A stretch of DNA of 37,163 bases, from positions 1 through 37,163 of the forward strand of contig JANTQF010000343.1 in assembly GCA_032988165.1 (NCBI GenBank). Direction: 5' to 3'. This DNA is from Emmonsiellopsis sp. PD_33 (Eukaryota; Ascomycota; Eurotiomycetes; Onygenales; Ajellomycetaceae). Made by a program: the position numbers and the translations under genes. The notes under the pieces were generated by a model. The model had not been told where the DNA came from. It was given only the letters and a program-made list of their open reading frames with translations, and ran no database searches. This document shows, piece by piece, positions 32,152 to 37,163 of the stretch; position 1 is the first letter of the stretch, and each line of letters opens with the position of its first letter.

Positions 32152-33865
32152 TCAATCATTCATCCATGCAGTGACTCTCCCTCCGCCAACACGGGCTGCA
32201 AGTCTGAGACCCGTGCTACCCATGGGGAAGTAACTCACGAGGTACCAGATAAGGGCGACGAGTTGGAAGATGGAGGAAATGAGGGTTAGGATCGTGGAGT
32301 GGAGCTGCGATGTCGGGGGAGCACGTTAGCAAATCCGTGTCAGCCGACCGGTTCATCTGGGTTATGGGGTAGATTTTTGATGGGGGGGGCAGGGGAGTTA
32401 GAATATAGAGAAGGGGGTTTGTTGTGTAGTATTTTTTCATATTATGAATTGCCACCGCCAGAAGGATTGGGGAAAGATGATGATGGCGGTGGGAGGAAGT
32501 GAATGAAAGCAGGGTTGTAAGCATAACCTTGCTTGGCAACCTTGTTTGACAGGTTTGTTTGTTGTGCAGAATCCACCGAGGCCGATGATGAGTCGGTGAG
32601 GTGTGATTGGTAACAGAAATTTTGAGTGCGGTGGGCATTCCAAGGGGGCAACCAGGCAAATATGGAAGCGTTTTGAGGGTTGTGACCGTGATACCGGGCC
32701 GGGGGGTAAATAGTTTCCCATGACATCAAGACAATTGAAATTGCCGATTCGGGAGCTATGCAGGGAAGACGATAAAAGCATAAAGAGTAAACTTACCCCA
32801 AGAGCAAAGTATAGAGTTAAGGCAATAGATATGAAGTACGCGGCTGTGAATGGAAGGCGAGCACCGGAGACCAAATGTTTGATATAGACCACAGGGCCCA
32901 TAAGAATCGCCCAGGAGGTAAGGAATAGAATGGACCCAACCGACCACCTAAGAAGGACTGTCAGCAATTACCTTGGTTAAAAACCATTTATGAAAGATGC
33001 CGATGGTGTGGTCTTGGGGAGTTGATATTCCGTGCAGAAAGTGGAGCATCGGGGACAGGCAAAAATTGAATGGTAGATGGAACAGTGGTATGTCAAGTGA
33101 AACATGATGGAATGCCTGGCCAGGCTTAAGCCGAAGCCGATAATGGCAACGATTCTGGCCATGGATGTCCCAGGCGATGCATCCCGTTTTGTGACCCTTG
33201 ATATGCATGGGTGGGCCGAACGGCAGAATTTACGTCACACTTGAACCGTTTCGAGGACTTTGAAAAGTAGAAACGGGGGCACAGGATGGTCAAACTTACA
33301 GAACCGCAAACTTTCGTGGCCGGAATATCAGAGGAAACAGAATCAATCCTATACATATCGAAAAGCACACGAGTGCACCAACCATACAACCAGCGAATAG
33401 CAGCATTCGATCCCATCGAGTCACTACACGAAACAAATGACATAAGGTTAGTATCTCATGTTGCCAATAGGGAGCGGAGAACAATGTAGCCTCAGCCTTG
33501 ATATGGTGACAAAACCGCTCCACGGCAGGTATGCATGTGAGCCCGTGCGGACGCAGGAACTGATATGTGTCACTTGCATCATGCTCGGTGAAGAAGAACG
33601 TAACGAATAGTCTCTTTCATGAAGGAGGATCATGAGACTCACAGGAAAACCAGCCCTCCTCTTCCTCGCGCCTTGTTGGGGCTGGCAGTGGAGCACCAGA
33701 ACCATCTTGTGTGGGAAGTTGAACATATCCACGATCGGCAAACGGATTAAGTGACTGAAGACTCGAGAACATGCCTGTCGAAGATCGGTTTGTAGCTGGG
33801 GCTTCCGGCTCCCTCCGGGACCATCCCAGGGAGTTCATAGAGTCGCGAAACGAAGCGGACGCCAT
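32152..33865 (-). CDS. SFT2: Sft2-type Golgi vesicle transport membrane protein
   Basis: A four-pass Golgi membrane protein of the Got1/Sft2 family, acting in retrograde transport to or within the Golgi. Exons 33865-33643, 33423-33300, 32947-32797 and 32304-32152 join in frame to 216 aa, almost exactly the yeast Sft2 length. The N-terminal cytosolic part contains FRDSMNSLGWSRREPE and an acidic EEEEGWFS before TM1. The four hydrophobic segments are MLLFAGCMVGALVCFSICIG with the adjoining ILFPLIF, SVGSILFLTSWAILMGPVVY, AAYFISIALTLYFALG, and STILTLISSIFQLVALIWYL followed by the family ending VSYFPMGSTGL. Exon junctions restore family strings at KFAVLWSVGS and YFALGLHST. Introns are unusually long (219, 352 and 492 nt) compared with 50-72 nt in the coding regions of the neighbouring genes. 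Confidence 0.92.
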
Positions 33866-33993
33866 CCTCCACAATGGCCGTTCTTATTTCCTTTTTCCTA
33901 GGCTTTACGTACCCTCTTTCCTCTCAAGCTTTTTGAAAACTCCGGCGTTGGTCAGCCCGGAAACACGACGTCATTCAACCCTTAAACGGCTAG

Positions 33994-34767
33994 TTATCGG
34001 CTCGCTTCCTCCCGAGAGATCAGCATTCCAATCCAGACGGCAACTAGAGAGTACCCCGACGCGCAGCTGAAATTCGGTCGCTCTTGGTGTCCGGCGCGGA
34101 TGATATGCAGCTGAAGGGGGTGGGGGGAGGCCTGCGGGTCAGATGCCCAGTTTCAGTGGACAAACTTTTGTAGGAATACTCGAAGGGGAGTGCGCAACGG
34201 CACAAGATGGACAAGTACATCTTGTCGTCTCCATTCGTAGCCACGGGGTATGATGTAATGGCGTCGGGCTTACCTCGTGCGTGCCGTGTGCTAGTAGGAG
34301 AGTTAATGGAGGGGGGCCAAAGGGCGCGATGGCGGTGATATCGGCGGTAGGAGGGTACACGGTAGGGCAAGGTGATATGGGAAGAGCTGGAGGGGGTGTG
34401 GGAGGGGTTTGGGGCGTGTGCGAATCTCTAAACCACCCTCAGTTAGCTCCGGCTTCACATCGAATGAGTATTTGTGTCAGATGATCATTGTCAGGGTGGT
34501 TGGTTTCGCTTTGGCAGCGCAGTAAACTTGGCTGGGATGCACAAACCTTGGGAGTCGGTGCGCAGGGAACGGGCTGTTCGAGGCGTGCAGAAGTAAATCC
34601 CAGGCAATCCTAGCAGGGTCCACGCAAGATCCCAGTAGTAGTTTAAGGGCGGTGTCTGATCCAGCCCGCGCAGAGAGATGTTGTGAAGCGATGGATGTTG
34701 GTCGAGGTTGGGATAGACAACGGGATGCGGCTCCACAGGCGACGTTGGGGTGGCTTAGTCATCCTGG
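33994..34767 (-). CDS. unrecognised gene, 3' exons only
   Basis: Function not recognised. Three exon-like segments on the minus strand join in frame: about 34767-34547 (5' end uncertain), 34437-34274 and 34131-33994, ending at TAA. The first reads LDQTPPLNYYWDLAWTLLGL and then PGIYFCTPRTARSLRTDSQ, suggesting a membrane-associated segment followed by a basic patch. The second is proline-rich and ends in APFGPPPLTLLLAHGTHE. The third reads PLQLHIIRAGHQERPNFSCA and then SGYSLVAVWIGML. The donors (GTTTGT, GTAAGC) and acceptors (CTGAG, CGCAG) are acceptable but the first acceptor is weak. No start codon could be fixed, because an in-frame stop precedes the first segment and no upstream exon is convincing. 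The stop lies only 128 bp upstream of the SFT2 start. It may be a real gene with a missed 5' exon or a decaying one. Confidence 0.35.
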
Positions 34768-37163
34768 GGAAGCTCTCCCAACCTCCAAGCCACACCTCCA
34801 TCCCCGGCATTCCTGTCTTTTTCACAGGCATGGACATGGTTTGCAGGCTGGGGGCCCGATTACACAGAGAACGACGGGGAAGCTCGGCAATGAGGTCCTA
34901 TTCGTCGCCGCGATCGGAGGATTCTGGTTCCTACACCTTCAAGCAATCGGGCGGTATCCATTCACACGGAGGTTTCCAGCTTTTTTCGGCCATCGCTCAA
35001 CCCTGAAACTCAAAACGAACTTGCTTTGCACACCGATAGGCGAGCTCTGCGTCTTCGAATTGTCAAGCAAGCGATCCCCCGCATACCATTTACTTGGTTG
35101 GGCCCCGACGGCATGTAGCTCTTCGGGAGAAGGTTCTGTGCTTGCTGTGGTATGGTGGGACTACGAATCGAAACTCATCAATGGACACGGTCATTCTTCA
35201 ATGGCAAACTACCAACTATCACGGACCTCCGTTGCTCGCTGAGACATGGCGCTCTCTTAGGCCAATCTATGCCATGTGCACCAGACTTCCGTAGACATGT
35301 CCTACCCCATTTCAACTGACATCTCGAGCCGTCGATGGTTGATAGACGCGTCCGTTGTACCAGTCCCTGAAATGAACACGCCAGGCAAGCCCAAACCCAA
35401 TATCTTGCGCCTTATATAAATGATTCCAAGGACCGTGCGACTTACGAATCTTGTTTTTTACCTTTGTCCACCCTCGAGAATCAAAAGCTGCCTTCACCGC
35501 TGATTGCATAGGTTCCTTGATAAGTGAGTGCGGCCGCGTACGACTTGGAAACAGGGATCCTTTAAATTCAGTTTTGGCGCCCGTAACGAAAGTTAATCCA
35601 TTCTCTCCGCCGAAGAGAAAAGTTCCCAGCTAGTAACGGTCTCTCGTGAACCGGGCAAACACGCGCCTCCGAACGAGTCAGTTCCATCGGATCAGCCCAG
35701 TTGCCATGATTTCATTCTTACACTGCCGCCAAACCCAGATACCAACGTTTAGGTTGCCGCACGGGAAGCCCGTATGGCTCCCGAGAAGATTCGTTTTCTG
35801 TTCGTTCCAGCCCGCGGGTAACGAACCATAACCCGTAAACCTGGCCTTCATAAAAATAGGCTCCCATAGCATATTGGAATAGCATCAACCTCCTGTGCAT
35901 TTGCGAATGCGCAAAGCAGCATAATTTAGCGCATTTCGCCTTTGGAGGGCATACCGCAGCACGTTTCCTGATTCGCGTCCTTTCCACCTATTAGCCTCCA
36001 ACTAAGATCTCAGAAACTCAAGTTGGGCCAGTCGCAATTCTGTACATCCGGATACGAGATGTCTCTCGAGTCTCTCGAGTCTCTCGCCGATGTACTGCTC
36101 TCCAAGACCAGTTGCGTGGCCAGGTGACAATGCCACACTCGCAAAGACCAACTCTCCCAGAAGGCCATCACACGTCTAGATGTTGTCGATCCACCTGCCC
36201 TTTCTCCAGTATATAGCTGGTTAGACCCTTTGGGTTTGCAGAGCGCAAACTACCCTAGAAAACTAACAGTCCTGGCTCGATCAAACCCTTTACCCCCGAT
36301 ATCGATACTGTTTGGCTTATGCAGCACCATGTCGTCGATCACTTTAACCCTTCTTTCGATCTACACCGATGGAGGAATCGGATACAAACCGACTTTCTTC
36401 TGCGTAGGGCCTGCCACTCGATATCTACCTTGGAAGTACACTCCTCCCTAGTCCGCCAGCAGATTATTGCCTTGTAATGTGTCCGTAGGTACAGTACATA
36501 CATCCTTCTCTCTCCAACAAAATACAAGCGGGCATCATCTGTATCATGCCCTCTTTCGACCCCCCCCCCCCCCATTACCGGCGTAGTATCTTTTCACTAC
36601 TCTACCCCCACTCCACAACCACCTCCTCCTCCACTTCTTCTTTCTCTTTCAGATGCCTGAATCAGCCCACCCACCACTACTCTCACAAGCTAAATTCTGC
36701 CCCAAGAGGCGTTCCCGTTCCCCTACTTAGCCACCGATCCGATGGAGGGCTTCTTGTCCCTTCTATTCTCTTCGCTCCGTACTCGTTCCTCGCGAAATAT
36801 TGTAATCAAGAGGCTCTGCCAGTCACATTGCCCAGAAAATCGCGACAGCTGATAGTTGTTGCCTATGGCATGGGGTTTATTTTGTTCTCTCCCCCCCCTT
36901 CTCTGCCCACCACCATCAGCCTCCTTTTTATTTTATTTTTACCGCGCGCCCTGCCTGCTTCATGCTCTTGCAGCCACAAACACGATGCATATTTAGTAAA
37001 TAAAACAAGATTTTAGATTCCTGATCATGGCGGTGGCAACACGGAAAAAAAAATTCTTTTATCCCACGATTAACTATATAAATAGCCCTCTAATTGACTA
37101 TGTAGTAGTCCTAAAATTTATATAATATATTCATAACTTCGTAAAAAAATCGTAGATCCCATG
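34768..37163. other. 2.4 kb without a confident gene
   Basis: Open frames up to about 200 codons exist on the plus strand (34652-35242, 36546-37016), but they lie opposite the unknown gene's exons or in pyrimidine-rich DNA and have no motifs. A 65-codon minus-strand frame at 35312-35509 starts with ATG and has a natural-looking composition, but no recognised relatives. Simple-sequence items are three GTCTCTCGA-type units at 36061-36087 and a C14 run at 36560-36573. The CT-rich 36590-36670 segment could be the promoter of a gene beyond the window. Confidence 0.45.
36061..36087. repeat. GTCTCTCGA tandem triplicate
   Basis: Three consecutive 9-base units, the last ending in C instead of A. It is too short to assign a function. 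The CTCGAG steps at the unit joints are palindromic. Confidence 0.8.

Noticed and set aside
34652..35242. 196-codon plus-strand frame
   Set aside because: Partly antisense to the unknown minus-strand exons, low-complexity composition, no domain.
35312..35509. 65-codon minus-strand frame with natural-looking composition
   Set aside because: Starts with ATG, but no family, splice link or context supports it as a separate gene; kept only as a possible upstream exon of the unknown gene.
36546..37016. 156-codon plus-strand frame near the window end
   Set aside because: It begins in a poly-C run and consists mainly of Ser, Pro and Thr codons from pyrimidine-rich promoter-like DNA.

Overview
The window looks like nuclear DNA of a filamentous ascomycete (Pezizomycotina, most likely Eurotiomycetes). 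The genes carry many short introns (about 53-85 nt) with GTRNGT-type donors, CTAAC-like branch sites and YAG acceptors. Gene content is fungal: an Mga2/Spt23-type membrane transcription factor, TRAPPII Trs130, a trifunctional Trl1 tRNA ligase, a fungal rhodopsin-domain protein and a PL3 pectate lyase. No organellar, bacterial or viral block was seen. Exon models were built by hand from reading frames and splice sites; every joined model closes in frame.

Layout. 1-5.85 kb: a delta-12 (oleate) desaturase gene on the minus strand, with a probable 5'UTR intron, between long non-coding stretches. 5.85-15.75 kb: two very large minus-strand genes in tandem, Trs130/TRAPPC10 (1475 aa) and an Mga2/Spt23-like IPT/TIG-ankyrin-transmembrane factor (1455 aa). 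17.5-18.95 kb: a seven-pass rhodopsin-domain protein in six exons. 18.95-24.2 kb: a gene-poor island holding only a secreted PL3 pectate lyase gene and a candidate small inverted-repeat element. 24.16-24.67 kb: the 5' part of what looks like an ESCRT-I VPS37 gene, cut off as its core domain begins. 25.2-31.2 kb: a compact cluster with a small DUF6914-like protein, an APH-type phosphotransferase, a small ankyrin protein (YCR051W-like) and the divergently transcribed TRL1. 32.15-33.87 kb: SFT2, whose introns are unusually long. 34-34.77 kb: the 3' exons of an unrecognised minus-strand gene. 34.8-37.16 kb: no confident gene.

How the genes relate. Most are housekeeping functions: Golgi traffic (Trs130, Sft2, perhaps Vps37), tRNA splicing (Trl1) and unsaturated lipid synthesis and its control (the desaturase and the Mga2-like factor). 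The lipid link is the most suggestive one. In yeast Mga2/Spt23 sense membrane saturation and activate a desaturase gene, and here such a factor lies about 8 kb from a desaturase gene. The pectate lyase is the main accessory function and points to contact with plant material.
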